From assembly GCF_910587525.1 (NCBI RefSeq), contig NZ_CAJULS010000045.1, forward strand, positions 1-16,069: 16,069 bases of DNA, given 5' to 3'. Every line of letters begins with the position of its first letter. Positions within the stretch are counted from its first letter, which is position 1. A program made the translations under genes and the position numbers. Positions 7,863 to 15,592 of this stretch are shown here, one piece after another. The notes under the pieces were generated by a model. The model saw nothing but the letters and a program-made list of their open reading frames with translations. It did not search any database and was not told where the DNA came from. This stretch comes from an uncultured Oscillibacter sp. (GTDB lineage: Bacteria > Bacillota > Clostridia > Oscillospirales > Oscillospiraceae).

Positions 7863-8375
7863 TTATCCTCCCTTCCTCAGCCGGGCGTAGATACAGGAAT
7901 CCAGAATCTCCCCATTTTTATAGACACTGTTTTGAAGGACTCCCTCCAGGGTGAAGCCCGCCTTCTCCAGCACACCCCGGGAACCCGCGTTCCTGGCATA
8001 TGGTTCCGCATGGATGCGGACAATATCCCAGACCTCAAAGCCCAGGCCGCACATCTCTTTCACGGCAGCGGTCATGATGCCCTGCCGCCAGAAGGGACGG
8101 CCCAGCCAATAGCCCAGCTCCGCACTCCTGCGGTACACATCTTCTCCAAGAAAAAGCGCAATACTGCCAACAGCCCTGCCGTCTACCAAAATGGCGCGGC
8201 ACAGCTGGCCCTCTCCCTCCTGCTCTATGCAGGAGCGGACAAAACCTTCCGCATCCGCCAGCGTATAGGGGGTTGGAAATACATCTCTCAGGTTCTGTGC
8301 CACCAGCGGGTCATCGGCATAGGGGACTATGACGGAGGCATCCTCCATCCGCCAGGGCCGCAGTGTAAAGTTCAT
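7863..8375 (-). CDS. GNAT-family N-acetyltransferase (RimJ/RimL-like)
   Basis: A single-domain GNAT of 170 residues, beginning FTLRPWRMEDA as in the RimJ/RimL subfamily. The acetyl-CoA pyrophosphate loop is seen as RQGIMT (97-102), followed by a conserved Asn (129) and VLEKAGF (135-141). Relatives acetylate the N-terminal amine of ribosomal proteins, but this subfamily also includes enzymes acting on amino acids, polyamines and antibiotics; the substrate here is unknown. Translation looks coupled: the rseP stop (TAG) is part of the AGGAGA Shine-Dalgarno site, and the GNAT stop lies within the ispG ribosome-binding region. Confidence 0.88.
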   Translation of the reverse strand: MNFTLRPWRMEDASVIVPYADDPLVAQNLRDVFPTPYTLADAEGFVRSCIEQEGEGQLCRAILVDGRAVGSIALFLGEDVYRRSAELGYWLGRPFWRQGIMTAAVKEMCGLGFEVWDIVRIHAEPYARNAGSRGVLEKAGFTLEGVLQNSVYKNGEILDSCIYARLRKGG

Positions 8376-8386
8376 ATTCTTTTCTC

Positions 8387-9451
8387 CTATTGAAACAGCT
8401 TAAATACATCCTGAAAAGTCACCAGCAGCATAAAGCCCATCAACACCACGAAGCCCACCGTGTTCACAGCGGCCTGGTACCGCTCCGGAACCTTCCTCTT
8501 AAAGAGCAGCAGCGTCAGCTGATCCACCAGCAGGAAAAACACCCGTCCGCCGTCCAGCGCCGGGATGGGCAGCATGTTCATCACCGCCAAATTCACCGCA
8601 ATCAGCGCGGCAAAATAGAAGATCTGTGACCAGGCATCTTTTTGGGTCTCCGCCTGATCCCCCACCTCGGTGATGGCGGAGACAATGCCCACTGGGCCGC
8701 TGAGGTCCTGAACGGAGGCCCCGCCGGTAAATAACTGCACCAGGCTGAACCGCACCAATTGAACAAAGTCCAGCGCTGTATTCCAGGTGTATTTCAGCTT
8801 GTTTCCCAAGGTGGCCTCTTCGGCGTACCGGCCTATATACAAACCAAAGCCCCGGTAGGCACTGCCGTCCTGCGCAGTATAGGTCTGCCGCCGGATATCC
8901 CTCACCACATGACGCGTTCCCTCCCGGATGACCTCAATCTCTACGCCGTCCCTGGCATAGCTCAAAAACATGCTGGAGTCTCCGGCCAGATAGGCACGGT
9001 AGCCGTTGATTTTGTAGATCCGATCTCCGGGCATCAGGCCCTCTTCCCCCTGCCGCGGAAACTCCGGAGCCAAGTCCATGATCTGATCAGTGTAAAAGAC
9101 TCCCGCGCCGGCATACAGACACAGCAGAATCAAGAGGCCTGTCAAAAAGTTCATGCCCGCTCCGGCTACCAGAATCAGGAGTTTTTGCCAAAAGCCCTGG
9201 CGGACAAAGGACCGCTCGTCTCCGGTGTCCTCGTCCTCCCCCTCCATGGCACAAAAGCCGCCGATGGGCAGGGCCCGGAAGGAATACTGGGTCTCCCCCC
9301 GCTTGCGGCTCCACACATTGGGTCCCATGCCGATGGAAAACTCATTGACCCGCACACCGCAGAGTTTTGCCGCCAGGAAGTGCCCCAGCTCATGAACCGC
9401 CACCAGAATTCCAAAAATCAAAACTGCCGCCAGGATATAGATCAGCTTCAT
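8387..9451 (-). CDS. rseP: RIP metalloprotease RseP/RasP (site-2 protease)
   Basis: An intramembrane zinc protease of 354 residues that cleaves membrane-spanning regulators such as anti-sigma factors and leftover signal peptides. The catalytic HELGH motif (His20, Glu21, His24) is in the first membrane segment. The conserved LPIGGF hairpin follows, then a second membrane segment (about 88-113), a PDZ domain (about 118-205) and the third ligand motif NMLPIPALDGGR (Asp300). One further hydrophobic segment ends the protein. Start and dxr stop overlap as ATGA. AAGGAG lies 7 nt before the ATG. No sigma/anti-sigma pair is in the window. The membrane-anchored XRE protein (13849-15423) is a conceivable but unproven client. 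Confidence 0.96.
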   Translation of the reverse strand: MKLIYILAAVLIFGILVAVHELGHFLAAKLCGVRVNEFSIGMGPNVWSRKRGETQYSFRALPIGGFCAMEGEDEDTGDERSFVRQGFWQKLLILVAGAGMNFLTGLLILLCLYAGAGVFYTDQIMDLAPEFPRQGEEGLMPGDRIYKINGYRAYLAGDSSMFLSYARDGVEIEVIREGTRHVVRDIRRQTYTAQDGSAYRGFGLYIGRYAEEATLGNKLKYTWNTALDFVQLVRFSLVQLFTGGASVQDLSGPVGIVSAITEVGDQAETQKDAWSQIFYFAALIAVNLAVMNMLPIPALDGGRVFFLLVDQLTLLLFKRKVPERYQAAVNTVGFVVLMGFMLLVTFQDVFKLFQ

Positions 9452-10599
9452 GAAAAATGCTCCTTGCTCACGATCTCACGGGCCGCCTGGTCCGCCTCCA
9501 AAATCTCTTCCAACGTGGGCTTCTCCACTGCCGGAAGGGCCGCTATAGCCTTTTTCGTCAAATGGAAAATGTCGTAAAACCCAATCCGGTCCGCCAAAAA
9601 CAGCCGGACCGCCTCCTCATTGGCACCGTTCAGCACGGCACAGGCCGTGCCGCCCCGGACAGCTGCCTCCTCCGCCAGCGCCAGGCAGGGAAACACCTCC
9701 CGGTCCGGCGGTGCAAAAGTCAGCGGCGGGCAAGACAGCAGGTCCAACGGATCCGCCGGATTCTCACCCCGCTCCGGGTATGTCATGGCGTACCGGATGG
9801 GCAGGCGCATATCCGGCGTCCCCAGCTGAGCCAGCACAGCCCCGTCCCGAAACTCCACCAGAGAGTGGACAATGGACTGTCGGTGGACCACCACGTCCAC
9901 CTGCTCCAAAGGCAGGCGGTAGAGCCGCATGGCCTCGATGACCTCCAGCCCTTTGTTCATCAGCGTAGCGCAGTCCACAGTGATCTTGGGGCCCATGGTC
10001 CAGTTTGGATGTTTCAGAGCGTCTGCCTTTGTCATCCTGCCCGCTTCCACCGTGTTCATGCCGTAAAAGGGACCGCCGGAGCAGGTTAGAATCAGCCGCT
10101 TGATCTCCTGCCGGCTGGCACAGCCCTGGAGGCATTGGAAGATGGCGGAGTGCTCCGAGTCTACGGGAATGATCTCCGCGCCGGTTTTCTCCGCCGCATC
10201 CATCACCAGCTCTCCGGCACAGACCAGAGTCTCTTTGTTGGCCAAGGCAATCCGCTTTTTCTCTCCAATGGCGGCAAGCGTGGGCCTCAGCCCCACCATA
10301 CCCACCACTGCGGTAACCACCGTGTCCGCCTCAGGCAGCGCGGCCGCCTCCTCCAGGGCGGCGAATCCGCCCAGCACCCTGGTATCCGTGTCCTTTAGCC
10401 GGACCGCCAAATCCCGGGCCGCTGCCTCTTCAGTCATCACCGCCAGACGGGGATGGAACTTCCGGACCTGCGCCTCTAAGCGGTCTACGCTGCTGTTTGC
10501 GGTGAGCGCCGCTACACAAAGACCCAGCTGTTCCGCCACATCCAGGGTCTGGCGGCCAATGGAGCCAGTGGACCCCAATATTGATATTGTATTCGTCAT
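9448..10599 (-). CDS. dxr: 1-deoxy-D-xylulose-5-phosphate reductoisomerase
   Basis: The first committed MEP-pathway enzyme (DXP to MEP, NADPH- and metal-dependent) and the target of fosmidomycin. At 383 residues it is of usual length. The NADPH motif GSTGSIG is at residues 9-15 and LANKETLV at about 119-126. The metal ligands are Asp147 and Glu149 (PVDSEHSAIFQ) and Glu219 (MNKGLEVIEA). The flap over the active site shows KHPNW with His197 and Trp200. The start is 10 nt after the cdsA stop, with a weak ribosome site (AGGA). It overlaps rseP by 4 nt. Confidence 0.97.
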   Translation of the reverse strand: MTNTISILGSTGSIGRQTLDVAEQLGLCVAALTANSSVDRLEAQVRKFHPRLAVMTEEAAARDLAVRLKDTDTRVLGGFAALEEAAALPEADTVVTAVVGMVGLRPTLAAIGEKKRIALANKETLVCAGELVMDAAEKTGAEIIPVDSEHSAIFQCLQGCASRQEIKRLILTCSGGPFYGMNTVEAGRMTKADALKHPNWTMGPKITVDCATLMNKGLEVIEAMRLYRLPLEQVDVVVHRQSIVHSLVEFRDGAVLAQLGTPDMRLPIRYAMTYPERGENPADPLDLLSCPPLTFAPPDREVFPCLALAEEAAVRGGTACAVLNGANEEAVRLFLADRIGFYDIFHLTKKAIAALPAVEKPTLEEILEADQAAREIVSKEHFS

Positions 10600-10609
10600 A
10601 TTTCTTGTC

Positions 10610-11431
10610 CTACTTCAACAACCCCAAAAAAGCGGTTGGAAAAAGTGTTAAGATGATTTCCACCACCGGAGCCACAAACAGCACGCTGTCAAAACGGTCC
10701 AGCACACCGCCATGTTCCAGGAAGATATGCCCATAATCCTTGACGCCGAACTCCCGCTTGATGAGGGAAAAGCTCAAATCACCGATCTGGGCCACCACGC
10801 CGCAGATCAGAGACAGCAGAACCATGGGGACAGCGGCGATGGAGGCGCCGAACCAACGGTCCATGACGTAAGCAAAGAGCAGGCCGCAGACCACGTTGCC
10901 CGCAAGACCGCCGATGGAGCCCTCCACGGTTTTCTTAGGGCTGACCTTGGGGGCCAGCTTGTGTCTGCCCAGGGTGAGGCCGGCGAAATAGGCGAAGGTG
11001 TCGCAGGAGAAGCTGAGGAGAAAGGGTAGGAGCAGATAAGCCCGGTGAACGCCGGAGGCCTCCAGCCGGAGGAAGGCGGAGAAGGACCAGCCGATGGCAA
11101 TACTTCCAAAAAGCGCCGCCATGATCTGTTGAAACTTTATCTTCCCGCCTTTAAAAATAGCATCGCAAAAGATAATCACGCCTTCCAGAAGAAACAGCAG
11201 CGCAACTACCTCTGGCCGGTCATAATACCACTCTACTGTAAATATCGAAACAATTGCGCTTAGGCTCACCAGCCGGCTCCGCTTTACGCCGCTGACGCAT
11301 TGCTGCAACTCCATACTGCCAACCCCCGCCAGAAGGCACAGGGCGGTCATCATCACAATACTTGGCGCCCAGAGCACCACGTAAATCAGCACTGGAACGC
11401 CTAAAACGGCTACCAGGATTCTTGATTTCAT
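10610..11431 (-). CDS. cdsA: Phosphatidate cytidylyltransferase (CDP-diglyceride synthase)
   Basis: An integral membrane enzyme that makes CDP-diacylglycerol from phosphatidate and CTP, the branch point for phosphatidylglycerol and other phospholipids. It has 273 residues and several membrane segments. Conserved blocks are SCDTFAYFAG (Asp144), SPKKTVEGSIGG (about 164-175) and the CDS signature from AQIGDL (214) to HGGVLDRFDS (240-249). An AAAGGA ribosome site lies about 11 nt before the ATG. A palindrome-rich repeat occupies the gap between uppS and this gene. Confidence 0.96.
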   Translation of the reverse strand: MKSRILVAVLGVPVLIYVVLWAPSIVMMTALCLLAGVGSMELQQCVSGVKRSRLVSLSAIVSIFTVEWYYDRPEVVALLFLLEGVIIFCDAIFKGGKIKFQQIMAALFGSIAIGWSFSAFLRLEASGVHRAYLLLPFLLSFSCDTFAYFAGLTLGRHKLAPKVSPKKTVEGSIGGLAGNVVCGLLFAYVMDRWFGASIAAVPMVLLSLICGVVAQIGDLSFSLIKREFGVKDYGHIFLEHGGVLDRFDSVLFVAPVVEIILTLFPTAFLGLLK

Positions 11432-11451
11432 GAATGGTCACATCCTTTAAT

Positions 11452-11535
11452 GTGCCGCGCGGTTCGCTTTGCGGCACCCGCAGGGGCTCCGCCCCCGCAC
11501 CCCGCCAGCTTTTGAAAAAGCTGGACCAAAACTTT
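11452..11535. repeat. Palindrome-rich intergenic repeat with three hairpins
   Basis: Three inverted repeats stand in a row in the gap between uppS and cdsA. They are GTGCCGC/GCGGCAC (11452-11458 with 11471-11477), GCAGGGGC/GCCCCCGC with one mismatch (11480-11498), and a perfect 9-bp stem CCAGCTTTT/AAAAGCTGG with a 2-nt loop (11505-11524). A TTTTT tract lies at 11533-11537 on the + strand, and AAAAAG follows the uppS stop on the - strand. The layout resembles dispersed REP-like palindromic elements of GC-rich Clostridia. That likeness is from memory and would need a genome search. The last hairpin lacks a T run in the direction of the operon, so it is not a good terminator for it. Confidence 0.6.
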
Positions 11536-12276
11536 TTACTTCTTTACCCCGCCAAACCGGCGGTCTCTGCTCTGAAACGCCGCAATAGCCCGGTCCAACT
11601 CCGCCTCGTCGAAGTCCGGCCAGAGGGTGTCCGTGTAGTAGAACTCCGAATAGGCGCACTGCCACAGCAAAAAGTTGCTCAGCCGCAGCTCCCCGCTGGG
11701 GCGGATAATCAGCTCCGGGTCCGGAATCCCGGCGGAGTCCAGATAGCCGGAGAACAGAGCCTCGTCCAGCTCCTCCGGCCTCCGCTCCCCCGCCGCGCAG
11801 TCAGCGGCAAACCGCCGCGCCGCCCGCAGGATCTCATCCCGCCCGCCGTAATTCAGGCAGACGTTTGCCTGGAAGTCATCCCTGGAGAGATGCTCCGTAA
11901 TCCCGTCCGTCTCCTTGGCCAGGGCCCGAAGCTCCGGGGCGATGGGCGTCATGTCCCCGAAGAAGTGGAGCCGGATATGGTCCCGCTCCATGGTGTCCAC
12001 GGCCTCCTCCAGGTACTTTTTCAGCAGTGCCATGATGGCGGAGACCTCTGTCTCGGACCGCTTCCAGTTCTCTGTGGAAAAGGCGTAGACCGTCAGATAC
12101 TTCACGCCAATATTCTTGCAGTAGGTGGCGATGCGGCGGAAGGTCTCCGCTCCAGCCTTGTGGCCGGCAGTGCGGGGCAGCCCCCGCTTTGCGGCCCAAC
12201 GGCCGTTGCCGTCCATGATGATGGCAACATGGCGGGGCGGCGCAAGCCGCCCCGTATCGTTATTTTGATTCGCCAT
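11536..12276 (-). CDS. uppS: Isoprenyl transferase (undecaprenyl diphosphate synthase)
   Basis: A cis-prenyltransferase of 246 residues that elongates farnesyl diphosphate with isopentenyl diphosphate to the C55 lipid carrier for cell-wall synthesis. The catalytic Asp22 lies in IIMDGNGRWA. It is followed by AGHKAG, AFSTENW (about 65-71), LNYGGRDEI, and the diphosphate-binding RPSGELRLSNFLLWQ (192-206), with Glu211 in SEFYYTD. The start overlaps the frr stop as TGATG, so translation is probably coupled. It uses the product of the MEP enzymes encoded in the same operon. Confidence 0.97.
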   Translation of the reverse strand: MANQNNDTGRLAPPRHVAIIMDGNGRWAAKRGLPRTAGHKAGAETFRRIATYCKNIGVKYLTVYAFSTENWKRSETEVSAIMALLKKYLEEAVDTMERDHIRLHFFGDMTPIAPELRALAKETDGITEHLSRDDFQANVCLNYGGRDEILRAARRFAADCAAGERRPEELDEALFSGYLDSAGIPDPELIIRPSGELRLSNFLLWQCAYSEFYYTDTLWPDFDEAELDRAIAAFQSRDRRFGGVKK

Positions 12277-12833
12277 CAGACCGCCATCAATTCCTTCTCT
12301 TTTTTCGCCAGCAGGTCATCCAAGGTCTTGCAACTGTCATCGGTGAGCTTCTGGAGGTCCTTCTCTACCAGCTTCAGCTCATCTTCGGTGATCTCGGACT
12401 TCTTCTCCTGCTTTTTGAAATTGTCCATGGCGTCCCGGCGGATGTTCCGCACCGCCACCTTGCCGCTCTCGGCGTATTTGCGGATCTGCTTCACCAGCTC
12501 CTTGCGTCGCTCCTCTGTCAGCTGGGGGAAGGCCAGACGGATGGCCTTCCCGTCGTTCTGAGGATTGATGCCCAAATCGGAGTTCTGAATGGCCTTTTCA
12601 ATGGCCTTCAAAGCAGAGCCGTCCCAGGGAGTGATAACCAGAGAACGGGGATCGGGAGAGGCGATGGCCGCAATCTGCTGAATGGGGGTGGGAGTGCCGT
12701 AGTAGTCCACCATGATACGGTCCAGCACCGCGGCATTGGCCCGGCCCGCCCGCACGGAGGCGAAGTCGGCGGCTACGGAGTCGATGCTCTTCTTCATTTT
12801 CTCCTCGTAAACTTTATACTCGTCTTTCAACAT
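12276..12833 (-). CDS. frr: Ribosome recycling factor
   Basis: With the ATG at 12831-12833 (protein beginning MLKDEYKVYEEKMKK) the product is 185 residues, exactly the usual RRF length. Upstream extension of the frame to 12956 runs into pyrH and is spurious. The ribosome site GGAAGGA lies 7 nt before this ATG. Typical blocks are VRAGRANAAVLDRIMVDYYG, PTPIQQIA, PEDR-type SPDPRSLVITPWD and the C-terminal helix (RRDAMDNFKKQEK). With EF-G it splits post-termination ribosomes. It lies 49 nt after pyrH. Confidence 0.97.
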   Translation of the reverse strand: MLKDEYKVYEEKMKKSIDSVAADFASVRAGRANAAVLDRIMVDYYGTPTPIQQIAAIASPDPRSLVITPWDGSALKAIEKAIQNSDLGINPQNDGKAIRLAFPQLTEERRKELVKQIRKYAESGKVAVRNIRRDAMDNFKKQEKKSEITEDELKLVEKDLQKLTDDSCKTLDDLLAKKEKELMAV

Positions 12834-12882
12834 GATGGGGTCCTTCCTTTCAATGTAAATATATCGTGAAACACGTCCGCGG

Positions 12883-13599
12883 TTATTCTTTGACGATGGT
12901 GCCCACCTTCTCACCGCACAAAGCCCGAATGATATTCCGCGGGTCCTTGAGGGCAAAGAGCAGCACAGGGATGTGGTTGTCCATGGAGAGGGACGTGGCG
13001 GTGGTATCCATCACCATCAGATGCTGGGCCAGCACGTCATCGTAGCTGATAGTATCGTACTTCACGGCGGCGGGGTCCTTTACCGGGTCGGCGCTGTATA
13101 CGCCGTCCACGTTCTTGGCCAGCAGAATCACGTCGGCTTCAATCTCGGCGGCCCGCAGCACGGCGGCGGTGTCCGTGGAGAAATAGGGATTGCCGGTGCC
13201 CGCGCCGAAGATAACTACCCTTCCCTTCTCCAGGTGCCGGATGGCCCGGGAGCGGATGTAGGGCTCTGCGATGGAGCGCATCTCAATAGCGGTCTGTACC
13301 CGGACGGGAATGCCCTTCTGTTCGCAGACATCCGCCACGGCCAAACAGTTCATGACGGTGGCCAGCATCCCCATATGGTCGGCCCGGGTACGCTCCATCC
13401 TGCCGCCGCTGTTCTTGGCGCCCCGCCAGAAGTTGCCGCCGCCCACCACCAAACCAACCTGGACGCCCATGTCCAGACACTCTTTGATGGTGTCGCACAC
13501 GCTGCCGATCATCTCAAAATCCAGGCCCGTGCCCTTGCCGCCAGCCAGAGCCTCGCCGCTGATCTTCAACAGGACGCGCCGGTAAACAGGTTTTGCCAT
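12883..13599 (-). CDS. pyrH: UMP kinase
   Basis: A 238-residue bacterial UMP kinase of the amino-acid-kinase fold (UMP + ATP to UDP), allosterically controlled in most bacteria. Conserved features are KISGEAL (Lys12 to Glu16), VVGGGNFWRG (51-60), RTRADHMGM with Asp74, GAGTGNPYFSTDTAA (132-146) and AKNVDGVY (161-168). GGAGGG is 6 nt before the ATG. It is the first gene of the operon in this window; the rpsB-tsf pair that precedes pyrH in many bacteria is absent here, and the upstream region is a divergent promoter region. Confidence 0.97.
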   Translation of the reverse strand: MAKPVYRRVLLKISGEALAGGKGTGLDFEMIGSVCDTIKECLDMGVQVGLVVGGGNFWRGAKNSGGRMERTRADHMGMLATVMNCLAVADVCEQKGIPVRVQTAIEMRSIAEPYIRSRAIRHLEKGRVVIFGAGTGNPYFSTDTAAVLRAAEIEADVILLAKNVDGVYSADPVKDPAAVKYDTISYDDVLAQHLMVMDTTATSLSMDNHIPVLLFALKDPRNIIRALCGEKVGTIVKE

Positions 13600-13779
13600 A
13601 GTGAGCCCTCCATTTTTCTGTTGTTGTGGTGCAGAAGTGATTTTGTCTATTTTAACTTATTTTTCCGCTTTTGCATAGGGGGTAGACAAAGATTTTACAA
13701 ATAAATCGTCTTGCACCACACTTCGCCGCACAGCTCTTTCCGGAAACAGTTTCCCAAATTTGCGGCCTGCAACCGATAT
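13600..13779. other. AT-rich region upstream of pyrH with nested inverted repeats
   Basis: No gene is seen in this stretch. Two nested inverted repeats are present: TGTGGTGCA (13625-13633) with TGCACCACA (13712-13720), and TTTGTCTA (13642-13649) with TAGACAAA (13683-13690). A candidate -10 for the pyrH operon, TAAAAT on the - strand (13649-13654), overlaps the inner repeat; its -35 (TATGCA, 13672-13677) is weak. The operon promoter should lie here, but its exact place is uncertain. Confidence 0.5.
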
Positions 13780-13784
13780 TTGAC

Positions 13785-13812
13785 ACCCGGGTGGTAGCCT
13801 TTTCCCGGGAAA
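13785..13812. promoter_or_regulatory. Twin CCCGGG palindromes, candidate operators
   Basis: ACCCGGGT (13785-13792) and TTTCCCGGGAAA (13801-13812) are both perfect palindromes centred on CCCGGG, 18 bp apart centre to centre. The second lies inside the spacer of the candidate promoter for the XRE gene. They are natural candidates for binding by the regulator encoded just downstream, but this is inference. Confidence 0.45.
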
Positions 13813-13823
13813 TATGGTATCCT
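13795..13823 (+). promoter_or_regulatory. Candidate promoter of the XRE membrane regulator gene
   Basis: An extended -10 (TGGTATCCT, hexamer 13818-13823) has a weak -35 (TAGCCT, 13795-13800) at 17 bp. A perfect TTGACA at 13780-13785 is too far upstream for this -10. Transcription would begin very close to the Shine-Dalgarno site. Confidence 0.4.
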
Positions 13824-13848
13824 GAGAGGGAAAAGGAGGCGGCGTTTT

Positions 13849-15423
13849 ATGAGCTTAGGCGAGAGGATCGGTCAATACCGCAGGTCCCTGGGCGTGTCTC
13901 AGGAGGAGCTGGGGGCACGGCTGGGTGTCAGCCGCCAGGCGGTGAGCAAGTGGGAGACCAATGCCGCCACGCCGGACATGACAAATCTCATCGCCCTGGC
14001 CAAAGAGTTTGGCGTGTCCGTTGCGGAACTGACGGAGACGCCGGAACAGCCGAAAGAGGAAAAACCATCCCGGGAAAATCTGCGTCTGTTCCTCTTCCCC
14101 ATTCTCATCGTCCTGCTGACACTGGTCCTGTTTTCCGCTGGATCAATTTTATGGAGCAATTTCCAGCCGGATACGTCCCCTTCCGCCGCCCCGCCGCCGA
14201 AAGATGCGGTTTCCACTGGGATGGCTGTGCCCAGCCCTGTCCCAGCCACGGATTTTGCCCTGATCTGGACCGGCAGCAATGGGGACGAGGAGTTTTTGGA
14301 GCTGGGTACGCAGGAGGATTTCTTCCCCTTCGGCACCTCTCTGGAGCTGACCGCACCGGAGGAGGTCCTGGACACGGACTTTGGCAGCATGACTGCCCAC
14401 CGGGCGGACTGCGGAGCTGTCTTTATTGAATACAGCTGCATTGAAGATACTCCGGAGCCGGAGGGGGCGACACGGAAATGGGAAAACATCGACGCCCTCT
14501 CCACCATTGTGCCCGGATACGCAACTCCCCGCGGCATTACCTCCGGAAGCAGCGAGGCGGACCTGCTGGCCGCTTACGGCGACGAACTGGTATACTGCCT
14601 GAAAGAGGAGGGCTATACTTTGGTTCCTCATGACTGCTTCTACGCCTGGTCGGCCTTCGCGGACGGATACTCCACAATTTTCTTCTTTGTGGAACGAGGG
14701 AACGTATCCGGCATCCGTATGGAGAGAATGTATGACCTGGGCGACTACTATACGCCGGACAATTCGGACAACATCTACCGCTTCCCCATGAAAAACGGCG
14801 AACCGGACTTCTCTCTCCGAGAGGAGCCGGAACAAGAGGAGGTCAGCGACACCCGGCGGGTCTACATCGCCTTCAACCAGCTGGTGACCAACAACAACCT
14901 CACCACCGAGGAGCGATACGCCTACCGCCGGGACATCTTCACCCTGCTGCCGGATACGGACTGGACAGAGTTTGGGCAGATGGGTACGGCGGAGTATCCG
15001 TCGGACAGCATCTTTGCCCTGATGGACTGGCTGCAACGGCAGGACACCTATACCGAATCTGAAATCTTCTGGATCCAAGCAGGCTCTGTGGCAAAAGGAA
15101 TCGACGGTGCCTATGCGGAATCTTACGACGGCCTGCTCTCCCGCGTCTTTTTCTATGATCCCGTCAGCTTCATCCGCAATCTCACCCATGACTTGGACAG
15201 TGAGGAGGATTGGCGGTTCCATTCTGTCCTTGGCGCGGCCTTTGACGGTGTCTGGTATCCTCAGGAGCTGGCCGCCGCCCGTGAAACTCTGAATACCACA
15301 CTCTCCAGCGGAATGTTTACTCCGGAGGAATCGGGCTGGTGCCGCCTGATGCTACTGTATCTGGAAGCGGCAGAACGGGACGGCTTCGGCGGTCTTCCCC
15401 ATTCTCCATCAGAACTGCCATAG
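13849..15423 (+). CDS. Membrane-anchored XRE-family regulator with large extracytoplasmic domain
   Basis: A 524-residue protein in three parts. Residues 5-60 are an XRE/Cro helix-turn-helix (IGQYRRSLGVSQEELGARLG, then VSRQAVSKWET). Residues about 79-102 form a single membrane segment. After a Pro/Ala/Ser-rich linker (104-132) the rest, about 390 residues, should lie outside the membrane. That part contains a GITSGSSEADLLAAYG stretch (229-244), of a kind found in secreted SmpA/BLIP-like folds, and an apparently helical C-terminal half; I do not recognise a named family. GGAGG 9 nt before the ATG supports the start. It is divergent from the pyrH operon and followed by a terminator. The arrangement suggests a one-component sensor-regulator, and the domain could also be structural. 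The ligand and target genes are unknown. Confidence 0.8.
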   Translation: MSLGERIGQYRRSLGVSQEELGARLGVSRQAVSKWETNAATPDMTNLIALAKEFGVSVAELTETPEQPKEEKPSRENLRLFLFPILIVLLTLVLFSAGSILWSNFQPDTSPSAAPPPKDAVSTGMAVPSPVPATDFALIWTGSNGDEEFLELGTQEDFFPFGTSLELTAPEEVLDTDFGSMTAHRADCGAVFIEYSCIEDTPEPEGATRKWENIDALSTIVPGYATPRGITSGSSEADLLAAYGDELVYCLKEEGYTLVPHDCFYAWSAFADGYSTIFFFVERGNVSGIRMERMYDLGDYYTPDNSDNIYRFPMKNGEPDFSLREEPEQEEVSDTRRVYIAFNQLVTNNNLTTEERYAYRRDIFTLLPDTDWTEFGQMGTAEYPSDSIFALMDWLQRQDTYTESEIFWIQAGSVAKGIDGAYAESYDGLLSRVFFYDPVSFIRNLTHDLDSEEDWRFHSVLGAAFDGVWYPQELAAARETLNTTLSSGMFTPEESGWCRLMLLYLEAAERDGFGGLPHSPSELP

Positions 15424-15483
15424 AAAAATGCCCCGCCTTCCGGCCAATGTCATGAGGTTTGCACCGGCACTTGCGAAAAGCCC

Positions 15484-15528
15484 GGCACTACCGCCTGAAT
15501 ACAAACCGGACGGCAGTGCCTTATTTTT
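15484..15528 (+). terminator. Intrinsic terminator of the XRE regulator gene
   Basis: GGCACTACCG (15484-15493) pairs with CGGCAGTGCC (15511-15520), with one mismatch and a 17-nt loop. TTATTTTT follows directly. It lies about 60 nt after the stop codon. Confidence 0.65.
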
Positions 15529-15552
15529 GAATTTCATCCGCACCTGCATGGC

Positions 15553-15582
15553 TTGACTGGTTCGCGGCGACCATGTTATAAT
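15553..15582 (+). promoter_or_regulatory. Strong sigma-A-type promoter pointing into the IS
   Basis: TTGACT (15553-15558, 5 of 6 consensus) is followed by an 18-bp spacer and a perfect TATAAT (15577-15582) with the extended TGn element just before it. The start site would be near 15589, at or beside the IS edge. The gene it once served is not present in the window. Confidence 0.65.
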
Positions 15583-15592
15583 TTTATTACTA

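Noticed and set aside
12834..12956. N-terminal extension of frr upstream of the ATG at 12833
   Set aside because: It overlaps pyrH, its residues do not resemble RRF, and the downstream ATG gives the exact family length with a good ribosome site.
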